Shown: piece by piece, positions 46,935-56,254 of the stretch | How positions within the stretch are numbered: the first letter of the stretch is position 1 | Layout: the number at the start of each line of letters is the position of its first letter | Assembly (NCBI RefSeq): GCF_003633895.1 | Contig: NZ_RBID01000011.1 | Coordinates: 496,001-560,000 of the forward strand | Source of the DNA: Vogesella indigofera | GTDB lineage: Bacteria > Pseudomonadota > Gammaproteobacteria > Burkholderiales > Chromobacteriaceae | DNA: 64,000 bases | Reading direction: 5' to 3' | Program-made: the position numbers and the translations under genes | Notes under the pieces: model-generated | Told to the model about the DNA's origin: nothing | The model's database searches: none | Seen by the model: only the letters and a program-made list of their open reading frames with translations

Positions 46935-46957
46935 TGGCGGAAGCGGTGAGATTCGAA
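46934..46957. other. attR (right attachment site)
   Basis: 24 bp identical to attL (10644-10667); forms the 3' end of the functional tRNA-Ser gene, which the phage sequence has restored after integration. Confidence 0.93.
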
Positions 46958-47024
46958 CTCACGGAAGGCTCACACCTTCGGCGGTTTTCAAGACCGCTGC
47001 CTTAAACCACTCGGCCACGCTTCC
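46935..47024 (-). tRNA. serT: tRNA-Ser(UGA)
   Basis: 90 nt with encoded CCA. Acceptor stem GGAAGCG/CGCTTCC, discriminator G, anticodon loop CTTGAAA (anticodon TGA) on stem GCGGT/ACCGC, long variable arm, T arm GTGAG-TTCGAAT-CTCAC. Class II with a long variable loop as expected for tRNA-Ser. Target gene of the prophage. Confidence 0.96.
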
Positions 47025-47055
47025 TTTGTGTTGCGTAGGGCAACAACAGGCCGCG

Positions 47056-47084
47056 ATTATATTGATGCCGCTGCGTTTTGCCAA
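47056..47084 (-). promoter_or_regulatory. promoter of tRNA-Ser
   Basis: TTGGCA (47079-47084) and TATAAT (47056-47061) on the minus strand with 17-bp spacing; start about 25 bp before the tRNA. It is chromosomal DNA, unaffected by the prophage. Confidence 0.85.
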
Positions 47085-47170
47085 GATTTTTCCGGTACGC
47101 ACCGGCTGTCATTTCGTGCTACCGGCGGCGGCGCAGAGGCCCGGTCTGCCTAGCGTATCGCCGTTTAAGG

Positions 47171-48775
47171 CTAACGCGCCAACTGCGCGGCCAGTGCCTC
47201 GGCGGCGCGCAGGGCCAGCGCATAGATCGACAGTTGCGGGTTGGCGCCGATGCTGGTCGGGAACATCGCCCCGTCGATCACACTCAGCCCGGTAACCTGC
47301 CAGTGCTGCCCCAGATGGTCGATCACGCCCTGGCGTTCGTCGCCGGCCATCGCGGCGCCACCCATCACGTGGGCGCTGACCACGCGGGTGCGTAGCAGCT
47401 GCATCGGCAGTGCCGCGATCATCTGCTGCGCCTGCGGCCAACTGCGGGCCAGCCCGGCGTTCTCGTGGACCGGCAGCACCGCGCGGGCGCCGGCGGCAAA
47501 CTGGATTTCCGCCATCTGCAGCAGTGCCCGCCGCGCGGCCTGCCACTCCACGTCGCCCAGCACATAATCCAGTTGCGGCGAGCCATCGCGGCGCAGCCGC
47601 ACCTGTCCACCCTAGCTGTCGGCGTGAAAACCGTCGCGCAGCAGCGCCAGGGTGACATTCAGGTATGGCAATTGCCGCATCAGCCGCGCGTGCTCATCCC
47701 CCAGCCCCGGCAGCGTGGCTGCAAAGATCAGCGGATGAATCGGCGGTACTTCCAGCTTGAAGCCAAGCGGCCCGTCCAGTGGCTGGGTGTGCAGGAAATG
47801 GTCGCTGTACACGCTTTGCGGCGCACCGTGATAGCCGTCAATACGCTGCGGCATGATGGCGCCGGACAGCAGTACCGGGTGCAGGAAGGTGCGCCGGCCG
47901 ACCAGCCCGTACGGATCCGGCAGTTGGCTGCGCAGCAGGATGGCCGGGGTGCCGATGGCGCCGGCGCTGAGCACTACATGGCGGGCACGAACGGTGATCT
48001 GCCGGCCGGTGTGGCGAATGCCGGGGCCATCCAGCGCCGCGCCGGTGATGCCCAGCGCGCGCTTGCCGTCACGGCTGGCCAGTACCCGTGTCACCGCGAC
48101 CCGTGTCAGCAGGCGTGCACCGCTCTGCAGGGCGGCCGGCAAGGTGCTGACCAGCATCGACTGCTTGGCATTGGTCGGGCAGCCGGTGCCGCAATAGCCC
48201 AGATTCCAGCAGCCGCTGACATTGCGATGGATGCGGCCAACCTTGATGCCGAGCTTGTCGCAGCCTTGTGCCAGCACCGCGTTGTTGGCGTTGGGGGCGA
48301 CCTCCCAGTCGCGGATGCCGAGACGCTGTTCCGCGCGCTCGAACCACGGACGCAGTGCCTCGTCCTGCAGCGGCTGCAGTCCGTGCTGCTCGCGCCACCA
48401 GCGCAGGGTGTCGGGCGGGGTGCGGAAGGAACTGGTCCAGTTGACGGTGGTGCTGCCACCGACCGTGCGCCCCTGCAGGATGGTGATGCCCTTGTCGGCG
48501 GTCTGGCGGTTGGCCGCCTCCTGGTACAGCTGCGGGTAGGCGTCGCTTTCGCGCAGGCGGAAATCGCGGCTGCTTTTCAGCGCGCCCTCTTCCACGATCA
48601 CCACGTCCAGGCCGGCCTGGCTCAGTACCTCCGCGCTGATGCCGCCGCCGGCGCCACTGCCAACGATGACCACGTCGCATTCCAGCGCCAGGTCGCGCTC
48701 GAGCGTGCTGGCATCGAGCACCTGCCAGCCGCTGGCCAGCCCTTCCTGCCACGGATCGGGCAAGGTGTTGTTCAT
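47171..48775 (-). pseudogene. GMC oxidoreductase interrupted by an in-frame TAG
   Basis: The frame from ATG 48775 to 47171 would encode 534 residues. FAD-binding start CDVVIVGSGAGGGISAEVLS (about 34-53), GRTVGGSTTVNWTSSFR (active-site loop), FeS-like Cys pattern CWNLGYCGTGCPTNAKQ, and at the end SAHVMGGAAMAG with catalytic His and SIGANPQLSIY. A TAG at 47612-47614 replaces codon 388, probably CAG, and splits it into 387 and 146 residues in the same frame. Overlaps the subunit gene by 4 bp; membrane or periplasmic alcohol dehydrogenation with its partner is expected. Confidence 0.85.
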
Positions 48776-49272
48776 CGCAGGAATCCTTGAATGGCGGGCG
48801 GCAGCCGGTAGCCGATGGCGTGCTGCTGGCTGGCGGCACCGTAATGGGCGGCATACACCAGATTGTGCAGTGCTTGGTAGGCGCTGCGCTGCAAGGCAAA
48901 ACGGCTGTGCCGCCAGCGCTGCAGGAAGGCGCGGATCTGTTGCGGGCTGGCATCCGGCCACGCTGCGGGTATGCCGGCCAGCCAGCGCCGTACCAGTGGC
49001 TGTTGCAACAGGTCGAACAGTTCGCGCACCTCTTGCTGCAGCGGTAGCGGCAGGCTGGCAATGGCCAGCAGCACGTTGGCCGCAACGGTGGCCGGCTCGC
49101 AGGCGACGCGCTCGCCCAGCAGCGCCGGGGCCAGCTGCTGCAGCCATTGCCGGTCCTGCTCGCTGGCGACAAAGCCCGGTGCTGCGGCGGGTCGCAGCCA
49201 GTAGCCGCCGGCGCTTAACAGCACGCTGCCGGCGATACCGCAGCCGAGTAACTGGCGTCGACTGAGCTTCAT
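48772..49272 (-). CDS. Tat-signal protein, gluconate 2-dehydrogenase subunit 3-like
   Basis: 166 residues. Twin-arginine signal (LSRRQLLGCGIAGSVLLSAG) then a helical domain like the small gamma subunit of membrane dehydrogenases (LAPALLGERVACEPATVAAN, IRAFLQRWRHSRFALQRSAY, YAAHYGAASQQHAIGYRLPP). It probably carries the GMC subunit through the Tat pathway. Overlaps both neighbours by 4 bp in the ALDH-subunit-GMC operon. Confidence 0.78.
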   Translation of the reverse strand: MKLSRRQLLGCGIAGSVLLSAGGYWLRPAAAPGFVASEQDRQWLQQLAPALLGERVACEPATVAANVLLAIASLPLPLQQEVRELFDLLQQPLVRRWLAGIPAAWPDASPQQIRAFLQRWRHSRFALQRSAYQALHNLVYAAHYGAASQQHAIGYRLPPAIQGFLR

Positions 49273-50699
49273 CGGCCGATCATCCAGCGCAACAGCAGCT
49301 TGACGGTATGGCCATACGGCGGCGCGGTCAGCCAGGTGCCGTTCAGGCGTGACTGGTACAGCACCGGCTTCAGCTTGGAGAAGGTCAGGAAGCCTTCGTG
49401 ACCATGGTAGTGGCCCATGCCGGAGGCGCCGACGCCGCCAAAGGGCAGCGCCTCCTGGGCTACATGCAGCAAGGTGTCGTTGACGGTGACGCCGCCGGCG
49501 ATGGTGTCGCGCAACAGCCGCTCAATGCGCGCCTTGTCGTGGTCGAACAAATACATCGCCAGCGGCCGTGGCTGCTGCCGCAGCAGTTCGACGGTCTGCT
49601 CCAGCGAGTCGTAGCCGATGACGGGCAGCAGCGGGCCGAAGATTTCCTCCTGTCGCACCCTGCTGTCCGGCGGCGCCTGCTCGATCAGCGTCAGTGGCAG
49701 CTTGCGGGCGGCGGCGAGTGCTGCCGGCGTTTCGTCGGCGGGGTTGATGGTGGTGAGCACCGCCCCGGCAGCCTGCACCTGTGCCGCGAGCGCTTGCAGG
49801 CGCTCGTAGTGCGGCACGCTGATGATGGCGCTGTAGTCGGCATTGTCGGCCAGGGTCGGGTAGGCGCGCGTCGCCGCGTCGCGCAATGCCGCAACCAGTG
49901 CGGCCTGTTGCGGGCGCGGCACCAGCACATAGTCCGGCGCGACGCAGGTCTGCCCCGCATTCAGTAGCTTGCCGGCCACGATGCGGCGCGCAGCGTGCTG
50001 CAGGTCGGCGCCGGGTGCCACCAGCACCGGCGACTTGCCGCCCAGTTCCAGCGTCACCGGTACCAGGTTGGCCGCCGCAGCCTGCATCACCTCGCGGCCA
50101 ACCCTGGTCGAGCCGGTGAACAACAGGTGGTCGAACGGCAGGCTGGCAAAGGCGCGCGCCACGCCAGCGTCGCCAGTCACGACGCGGACCACGTCGTCGC
50201 CGAGATAACGGCTCAGCAGCGTGGCCAGCAGCGTGCCGGTGCGTGGCGTCAGCTCCGACATCTTCAGCAGCGCCCGGTTGCCGGCCGCCAGTGCCGCCAC
50301 CAGCGGCCCCAGCGCCAGGAACAGCGGGTAATTCCAAGGCACGATGATGCCGACCACGCCCAGCGGCTGCGGCAGCAGCCTGGCCCGCGCCGGCTGGAAC
50401 CACAGCGATACCGGCCGCCGCTGCGGGCGCAACCATGTTGCCAGCTGTCGCCGCGCGTGGCGGATGCCGGCCAGCGTCGGGAACACCTCCGCCAGCCGGG
50501 TTTCCACCACGCTGCGATGGCCGAAATCGGCGCTGATGGCGGCCGCCAGCTCGTGCTGGTGCTGCTGCAACAGGCGGGCCAGGCCATCCAGCCACTGCCG
50601 ACGCTGTGCCAGCGACGGGTACGGCACAAGGTTGGCCGCATCGCGCAACTGGCTCAGGTGATTGGTGAGGGTGACGGCGGTGTGTGCGGCAAGCTGCAT
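49269..50699 (-). CDS. aldehyde dehydrogenase (coniferyl aldehyde dehydrogenase-like)
   Basis: 476 residues. NAD-binding and active-site motifs: VGIIVPWNYPLFLALGPLVA, LLFTGSTRVGREVMQAAA, catalytic Glu in VTLELGGKSPVL, catalytic Cys in NAGQTCVAPDYVL, IFGPLLPVIGYDS. C-terminal membrane-associated-like end (GHTVKLLLRWMIG). The family oxidises coniferyl and related aldehydes to acids. First gene of the operon with the GMC enzyme, which would supply the aldehyde. Confidence 0.88.
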   Translation of the reverse strand: MQLAAHTAVTLTNHLSQLRDAANLVPYPSLAQRRQWLDGLARLLQQHQHELAAAISADFGHRSVVETRLAEVFPTLAGIRHARRQLATWLRPQRRPVSLWFQPARARLLPQPLGVVGIIVPWNYPLFLALGPLVAALAAGNRALLKMSELTPRTGTLLATLLSRYLGDDVVRVVTGDAGVARAFASLPFDHLLFTGSTRVGREVMQAAAANLVPVTLELGGKSPVLVAPGADLQHAARRIVAGKLLNAGQTCVAPDYVLVPRPQQAALVAALRDAATRAYPTLADNADYSAIISVPHYERLQALAAQVQAAGAVLTTINPADETPAALAAARKLPLTLIEQAPPDSRVRQEEIFGPLLPVIGYDSLEQTVELLRQQPRPLAMYLFDHDKARIERLLRDTIAGGVTVNDTLLHVAQEALPFGGVGASGMGHYHGHEGFLTFSKLKPVLYQSRLNGTWLTAPPYGHTVKLLLRWMIGR

Positions 50700-50788
50700 G
50701 TGATAAGCTCCATTCTGGTTGCCGTCAAACGACTGTTTAGAGCCTGTACTCTATGCGGTTGTGTTCCATTTGTCACGAGCGAATTGTC

Positions 50789-51973
50789 ATGTTGCTTCCG
50801 TTCTTCAATGCCCTGCGTGCCGCCGGGCTGCCGGTGTCGCTAAAAGAGCACCTCACCCTGCTGGAGGCGCTGTCGCGACAGCTGGCGTTTGGCAGTGTCG
50901 ACGAGTTTTACTATCTGGCGCGCACCATCCTGATCAAGGACGAAAAGTATTACGACCGTTTCGACCAGGTGTTCGGCCACTGTTTCAACGGTCTGGCGCT
51001 GGAGCTGGAAGATCTGCAGACCGCGATCCCGGAAGACTGGCTGCGCAAGCAGGTGGAGAAATTCCTCTCCGACGAGGAAAAGCGGCAGCTAGAGGCGCTG
51101 GGCTGGGACAAGCTGATGCAGACGCTGCGCGAGCGCCTTGCCGAGCAGAAGGAACGGCATCAGGGTGGCAACAAGTGGATCGGCACCGGCGGTACCAGTC
51201 CGTTCGGTGCTTATGGTTATCACCCGGAAGGTGTCCGTATCGGGCAGCAGGCGTCGCGCCACCGGCGCGCGGTCAAGGTGTGGGATCAGCGCGAGTTCCG
51301 CAATTTTGACGACCAGGTCGAGCTGGGTACGCGCAACATCAAGGTGGCGTTGCGCCGCCTGCGCCAGTTCGCGCGCGAAGGCGCCGCCGAGGTGCTGGAT
51401 CTGGATGCCACCATCGCCGCGACCGCGCGCAACGCCGGCTTCCTCGATCTGCAGATGGTGCCGGAGCTGCGCAATACGGTGAAGCTGCTGGTGCTGTTCG
51501 ATGTCGGCGGCTCAATGGACGACCACATCCGCGCCTGCGAGGAGCTGTTCTCGGCGGTGCGCAGCGAGTTCAAGCATCTGGAGTATTACTACTTCCACAA
51601 CTGCGTCTACGAAGGGGTGTGGAAAGACAATGCCCGCCGCCACGGCCAGAAACTGTCGACCTGGGACCTGATCCACACCTTTGGCAGCGACTACAAGCTG
51701 ATCTTCGTCGGCGATGCCAGCATGAGCCCGTACGAGATCGTCTACCCCGGCGGCAGTGTCGAGCACATGAATGAGGAATCCGGCGAGGTGTGGCTGCGCC
51801 GCCTGCTGGCGCAGTTCAGGCACGCGGTGTGGCTGAATCCGATGCCGCAGGAACACTGGGGCTACACCCAGTCCATCGGCCTGATCCGGCAGCTGCTGCA
51901 GGAGCGCATGTATCCGCTGACGGTGGAAGGCATCGACAGCGCGATGCGCCAGCTACGCCACAGCGTCAGCTAG
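50789..51973 (+). CDS. VWA-domain protein (CoxE-like)
   Basis: 394 residues from ATG 50789 (ATG-like start at 50753 lacks support). FFNALRAAGLPVSLKEHLTL, SVDEFYYLARTILIKDEKYY start; then a VWA domain with MIDAS-like VLFDVGGSMDDHIRACEELF and the later VGDASMSPYEIVY. Members usually pair with a MoxR-type ATPase to activate metalloenzymes; no such ATPase lies next to it here. Divergent from the ALDH operon. Confidence 0.85.
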   Translation: MLLPFFNALRAAGLPVSLKEHLTLLEALSRQLAFGSVDEFYYLARTILIKDEKYYDRFDQVFGHCFNGLALELEDLQTAIPEDWLRKQVEKFLSDEEKRQLEALGWDKLMQTLRERLAEQKERHQGGNKWIGTGGTSPFGAYGYHPEGVRIGQQASRHRRAVKVWDQREFRNFDDQVELGTRNIKVALRRLRQFAREGAAEVLDLDATIAATARNAGFLDLQMVPELRNTVKLLVLFDVGGSMDDHIRACEELFSAVRSEFKHLEYYYFHNCVYEGVWKDNARRHGQKLSTWDLIHTFGSDYKLIFVGDASMSPYEIVYPGGSVEHMNEESGEVWLRRLLAQFRHAVWLNPMPQEHWGYTQSIGLIRQLLQERMYPLTVEGIDSAMRQLRHSVS

Positions 51974-52310
51974 CGCCGTCGCTTGCGGCCAACGTTTTCT
52001 CGATGCGCCGCGCAAACACCGTCATTTCCTTTGCGGCCTGCTTGTCGCCGCGCTGCTCGGCCACCGCGATGCCGTCACGGTAGGCCTGTAGCGCCTGTTG
52101 CGGCTCACCGCCGGCCAGCAGGGCCTTGCCCAGCAGTTTCCACGCTGCGGAATAATCGTGCTGGAAGGCCAGCGCCGCCCTCGCCTCGCGTATCGCCTGC
52201 GGCCACTGTTCCAGGCGGGCGTATTCATTGGCCAGGCCGAAGCGCAGTAGTGCGCCGTCGCGCGGGCCGTCGACCAGTTTTTGCAGGCGTTGCAGGGCTT
52301 CGTCGTTCAT
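51966..52310 (-). CDS. small TPR protein
   Basis: 114 residues from ATG 52310 (GGAG upstream). Two to three TPR repeats: ALLRFGLANEYARLEQWPQA, AAWKLLGKALLAGGEPQQAL, QAYRDGIAVAEQRGDKQAAK. No signal. Convergent with the VWA gene, with 8-bp overlap of the ends. Protein-protein interaction role; partner unknown. Confidence 0.8.
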   Translation of the reverse strand: MNDEALQRLQKLVDGPRDGALLRFGLANEYARLEQWPQAIREARAALAFQHDYSAAWKLLGKALLAGGEPQQALQAYRDGIAVAEQRGDKQAAKEMTVFARRIEKTLAASDGAS

Positions 52311-52419
52311 ATCGGGGACTCCGGGTGCGGGTTGAGGGCGGCGCGGCTTCGCGACGACCATGGTTTCATGTTATAAGCTGGCGCCGCTATTGGCTGCCGG
52401 CATTTACAATGACAGCCTA

Positions 52420-52449
52420 TTGCCAGTCGTCGGCGCCTGCCTCTAGACT
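52420..52449 (+). promoter_or_regulatory. promoter of the solute-binding protein gene
   Basis: TTGCCA (52420-52425), 18-bp spacer, TAGACT (52444-52449), followed by AAAGGAAAG ribosome site before ATG 52485. Confidence 0.65.
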
Positions 52450-52484
52450 GCGGAAACGTCATATTCCTGAAAGGAAAGCTACCC

Positions 52485-53315
52485 ATGTTGCACAGTTTCC
52501 TTTCCTCATGCCAGTCGCGACGCTGGCCGGCCCTGCTGCTGGGTGTGCTGTTGGGCTTGCCGCCACTTGCCAATGCGGCGTGCACGCGGCTGGTGGCCTC
52601 CGGCAATCCCGAGTATCCGCCCTTTCTGTGGCAAGACCCGAAAAACGACAGCAAGCTGATCGGCGCCAATGCCGAGCTGATGCAACTGGTCGCCCGCGAG
52701 ATCGGCATCCCGATCGAGGTGCGCTATGTCGGGCCGTGGGGCCGGGTGCAGGAGAGTGCGCGCAACGGCCGCATCGACCTGATCGCCGGCGCCTTCCTGA
52801 CGCAGCCGCGGCTGACCTACCTGCGCTACCTGCAGCCGGTTATCCGCGATACGCAGACCCTGATCTGGACACGGCAGCAGCACCCGCTGCAATACCAGCG
52901 CTGGGAAGACCTGCAGGGGCAGGAAGGCATCACCGTGGTCAACAACAGTTTTGGCCAGGCTTTCGACCAGTTTGCCGCGATCAACCTCAAGCTGCAGCAG
53001 GTCGGCAGCGTCAAGAACGCGCTGCAGATGCTGAGCCTGGGGCGCGCCGACTACCTGATTTACGAGGATGCGCCGGGTCTTGCCTATGCCGCCAGTCTCA
53101 ATATCAGGGGCTTGCGTGCATCCACGGTGCCGGTCAGTCGCGAAAAACTGTACCTGACCGTGGCGCTGGCTTCCGCCTGCAATAACGAGCAGCTGGCGGA
53201 GCGCCTGTCGCGGGCGATGAAAAAACTCAGCGACGACCGGGTGATGGACGCGCTGGTGGAGAAGTACCTGCGCGTGTGGCAGGCGCAGAGCAGTGCCGCG
53301 CGCCGGCCCGGCTGA
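52485..53315 (+). CDS. periplasmic solute-binding protein, family 3
   Basis: 276 residues. Signal peptide about 1-32 (ALLLGVLLGLPPLANA). Family-3 binding fold: ASGNPEYPPFLWQDPKNDSK, LIGANAELMQLVAREIGIPI, VQESARNGRIDLIAGAFLTQ, then NNSFGQAFDQFAAI and ASLNIRGLRASTVPVSREKL. Ligand unknown (amino acid-like). No permease or ATPase next to it, so an orphan binding protein. Confidence 0.86.
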   Translation: MLHSFLSSCQSRRWPALLLGVLLGLPPLANAACTRLVASGNPEYPPFLWQDPKNDSKLIGANAELMQLVAREIGIPIEVRYVGPWGRVQESARNGRIDLIAGAFLTQPRLTYLRYLQPVIRDTQTLIWTRQQHPLQYQRWEDLQGQEGITVVNNSFGQAFDQFAAINLKLQQVGSVKNALQMLSLGRADYLIYEDAPGLAYAASLNIRGLRASTVPVSREKLYLTVALASACNNEQLAERLSRAMKKLSDDRVMDALVEKYLRVWQAQSSAARRPG

Positions 53316-53362
53316 AGCGTGCCGGTGAGCGGCAACTGGCGCTAGCGCCGAGCCGGTGCTGT

Positions 53363-53375
53363 TGCGGCCAACCTT
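53363..53375 (+). repeat. intergenic copy of the 13-mer TGCGGCCAACCTT
   Basis: One of seven exact copies seen: + strand at 46382, 53363, 59209, 60317, 62400; minus strand at 50628 and 57921. This copy and the one at 62400 are intergenic, near terminators, and share the longer form TTGCGGCCAACCTTGG. Confidence 0.9.
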
Positions 53376-53417
53376 GGTCCGCTGTCGCAAGTCACCGCTC
53401 CCAAGTCGCCGACCACA

Positions 53418-53447
53418 AAAAAAGCCCCGCAACCGCGGGGCTTTTTG
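53418..53447. terminator. bidirectional terminator shared by the solute-binding gene and acnB
   Basis: AAAAAGCCCCGC, loop AACC, GCGGGGCTTTTTG. A-run and T-run on both sides between convergent genes. Confidence 0.92.
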
Positions 53448-53478
53448 CTGCAGACAAAGCGGCACTGGCCGCTGTGAC

Positions 53479-56070
53479 TTAGGCTTTTACGGTGTCAGCC
53501 ACATCCTGGTAGTCCTGGATCTGGTTGAAGTTGAGGTACTGGTATACCTCGGCGCCGCTCTCGTTGATGATGCCGATGTTGGCCTTGTACTCCTCGACGG
53601 TCGGGATCTTGCCCAGCTTGGAGCAGATCGCGGCCAGTTCGGCCGAGCCAAGGTACACGTTGGTGTTCTTGCCCAGACGGTTCGGGAAGTTACGGGTCGA
53701 GGTCGACATCACGGTCGCGCCTTCGCGCACCTGCGCCTGGTTACCCATGCACAGCGAGCAGCCCGGCATTTCGGTGCGGGCACCGGCCATGCCGAACACG
53801 CCGTAGTGACCTTCCTTGGTCAGCTGTTGCGCATCCATCTTGGTCGGAGGAGCAACCCACAGCTTGACCGGCAGGTCGCGCTTGCCTTCCAGCAGCTTGG
53901 AAGCGGCACGGAAGTGGCCGATGTTGGTCATGCAGGAGCCGATGAACACTTCGTCGATCGGGGTGCCGGCCACTTCGGACATGAACTTCACGTCGTCCGG
54001 GTCGTTCGGGCAGGCCACGATCGGCTCTTTCACGTCGGCCAGATCGATTTCGATCACGGCGGCGTATTCGGCGTCGGCATCGGCCTTCAGCAGTTCACCG
54101 TTGGCGATCCACTCTTCCATCTTCTTGATGCGACGCTCCAGGGTGTGGGCGTCCTGATAGCCTTCGGCGATCATGTACTTCATCAGGGTGATGTTGGACT
54201 GCATGTACTCGACGATCGGCGCCTTGTTCAGGTGCACGGTGCAGCCGGCGGCGGAGCGCTCGGCGGAAGCGTCGGACAGCTCGAAAGCCTGTTCCACTTT
54301 CAGATCCGGCAGGCCTTCGATTTCCAGCACCTTGCCGGAGAAGATGTTCTTCTTGCCGGCCTTGGCCACGGTCAGCAGGCCCTGCTTGATCGCGTACAGC
54401 GGAATGGCGTTCACCAGGTCACGCAGGGTCACGCCCGGCTGCAGCTCGCCCTTGAAACGCACCAGCACCGATTCCGGCATGTCCAGCGGCATCACGCCGG
54501 TAGCGGCGGCAAAGGCCACCAGACCGGAGCCGGCCGGGAAGGAAATGCCGATCGGGAAGCGGGTGTGCGAGTCGCCACCGGTGCCGACGGTATCCGGCAG
54601 CAGCAGGCGGTTCAGCCAGCTGTGGATCACGCCGTCGCCCGGACGCAGCGCCACGCCGCCACGGGTGGAGATGAAGGCTGGCAGCTCCTTGTGCATCTTC
54701 ACGTCCACCGGCTTCGGATAGGCGGCGGTGTGGCAGAACGACTGCATGACCAGATCGGCGGAGAAGCCCAGGCAAGCCAGGTCTTTCAGCTCGTCGCGGG
54801 TCATCGGGCCGGTGGTGTCCTGCGAGCCGACGGTCGTCATCTTCGGTTCACAGTAAGTGCCCGGACGCACGCCCTGGCCTTCTGGCAGGCCACAGGCGCG
54901 GCCAACCATTTTCTGTGCCAGCGAGAAGCCCTTGCCGGAATTGGCCGGGTCTTTCGGCAGGCGGAATTCGGTGGAGGCTGGCAGGCCCAGCGCTTCACGC
55001 GCCTTGGAAGTCAGGCCGCGACCGATGATCAGGTTGATACGGCCGCCGGCGCGTACTTCGTCGAGCAGTACGTCGGATTTCAGGCTGAATTTTTCGACCA
55101 GCTGGCCGTCTTTCTCGATCTTGCCTTCGTACGGGTAGATGTCGATCACGTCGCCCATTTCCAGCTTGGACACGTCCACTTCGATCGGCAGCGAGCCGGA
55201 GTCTTCCTGGGTGTTGAAGAAGATCGGTGCAATCTTGCCGCCCAGGGTCACGCCGCCGAAGCGCTTGTTCGGTACGAACGGGATGTCCTGGCCGGTAGCC
55301 CACACCACCGAGTTGGTGGCGGATTTGCGCGAGGAACCGGTACCGACCACGTCGCCGACGTAGGCCACCAGGTTGCCCTTTTTCTTCAGGTCTTCGATGA
55401 ACTGCATCGGGCCGCGCTTGCCGTCTTCTTCCGGCGTGAATGCTGCGTCCGGACGGGTGTTTTTCAGCATCGCCAGGTAGTGCATCGGGATGTCAGGACG
55501 GGACCAGGCATCCGGCGCCGGCGACAGGTCGTCGGTGTTGGTTTCGCCCGGCACCTTGAATACGGTCACGGTGATCTTTTGCGCGACTTCAGGACGGCTG
55601 GTGAACCACTCGGCATCGGCCCAGCTTTGCAGCACGGCCTTGGCATTGGCGTTGCCGCCTTCGGCCAGGACTTGCACGTCGTGGAAGAAGTCGAATACCA
55701 GCAGGGTTTTCTTCAGGCCTTCAGCGGCGATGGCGCCAACCTGGGCATCGCCCAGCAGGTCGATCATCGGCTTGACGTTGTAACCGCCCAGCATGGTGCC
55801 CAGCAGTTTAGTCGCGGTTTCGCGCGAAACCAGCGGCGACTTCACGCTGCCTTCGGCGACGGCGGCCAGGAACGAAGCTTTGACCTTGGCGGCGTCGTCG
55901 ACACCAGGCGGCACGCGGTGAGTGATCAGCTCAACCAGTGTCTCTTCTTCGCCGGCTGGCGGGTTCTTCAGCAGTTCAACCAGTTCTTCGACTTGTTTGG
56001 CGGTCAGCGGCAGTGGTGGAATGCCCAGTGCGGCGCGTTCTGCGACATGTTGGCGGTAAGCTTCTAGCAT
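53479..56070 (-). CDS. acnB: aconitate hydratase B
   Basis: 863 residues from ATG 56070, normal for AcnB (865). N-terminal HEAT-like AcnB start ([40 protein letters not shown]), swivel domain ([20 protein letters not shown]), catalytic domains with [38 protein letters not shown] and [13 protein letters not shown] (4Fe-4S Cys residues). Turns citrate into isocitrate in the TCA and methylcitrate routes. Divergent from a LysR gene. Confidence 0.98.
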   Translation of the reverse strand: MLEAYRQHVAERAALGIPPLPLTAKQVEELVELLKNPPAGEEETLVELITHRVPPGVDDAAKVKASFLAAVAEGSVKSPLVSRETATKLLGTMLGGYNVKPMIDLLGDAQVGAIAAEGLKKTLLVFDFFHDVQVLAEGGNANAKAVLQSWADAEWFTSRPEVAQKITVTVFKVPGETNTDDLSPAPDAWSRPDIPMHYLAMLKNTRPDAAFTPEEDGKRGPMQFIEDLKKKGNLVAYVGDVVGTGSSRKSATNSVVWATGQDIPFVPNKRFGGVTLGGKIAPIFFNTQEDSGSLPIEVDVSKLEMGDVIDIYPYEGKIEKDGQLVEKFSLKSDVLLDEVRAGGRINLIIGRGLTSKAREALGLPASTEFRLPKDPANSGKGFSLAQKMVGRACGLPEGQGVRPGTYCEPKMTTVGSQDTTGPMTRDELKDLACLGFSADLVMQSFCHTAAYPKPVDVKMHKELPAFISTRGGVALRPGDGVIHSWLNRLLLPDTVGTGGDSHTRFPIGISFPAGSGLVAFAAATGVMPLDMPESVLVRFKGELQPGVTLRDLVNAIPLYAIKQGLLTVAKAGKKNIFSGKVLEIEGLPDLKVEQAFELSDASAERSAAGCTVHLNKAPIVEYMQSNITLMKYMIAEGYQDAHTLERRIKKMEEWIANGELLKADADAEYAAVIEIDLADVKEPIVACPNDPDDVKFMSEVAGTPIDEVFIGSCMTNIGHFRAASKLLEGKRDLPVKLWVAPPTKMDAQQLTKEGHYGVFGMAGARTEMPGCSLCMGNQAQVREGATVMSTSTRNFPNRLGKNTNVYLGSAELAAICSKLGKIPTVEEYKANIGIINESGAEVYQYLNFNQIQDYQDVADTVKA

Positions 56071-56254
56071 GGCTTGGGACCTTTTTGCTGGGGTTATGTG
56101 CAAGTTAGTCTGTCGACAGCGGGTGAATGTCTGCCGGCAACCACCCGGCCGCATCGGGACAATGACAGCCGGTCGGGATGGTGAAAGATTACGCCGTTCC
56201 TCGGGTGAGCACAAACGAGTAATCGCAACATTGCCTGTGAGATATAATCACACC

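Larger units (their letters stand above)
10644..46957. mobile_element. complete temperate podovirus-like prophage in tRNA-Ser(UGA)
   Basis: About 36.3 kb bounded by a 24-bp perfect direct repeat. The right copy is the 3' end of the intact tRNA-Ser gene; the left copy is a tRNA fragment. All modules are present in order: integrase/excisionase, recombination, immunity with repressor and Cro, CII, replication, RusA, late regulator, packaging, capsid, tail, ejection, fibre, lysis. The head and tail genes resemble P22/SU10-type short-tailed phages, while the early control region is lambdoid. No disrupted essential gene was seen apart from one possible frameshift near 35550. Confidence 0.95.

Noticed and set aside
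47465-48790. 441-codon + frame opposite the GMC gene
   Set aside because: Antisense shadow; Gln/Arg/Ala composition without motifs.
53356-56067. 903-codon open frame on the + strand opposite acnB
   Set aside because: It is the mirror of a highly conserved gene with strong GC-biased codons; product is His/Gln/Val-rich without domains, and acnB is certain.
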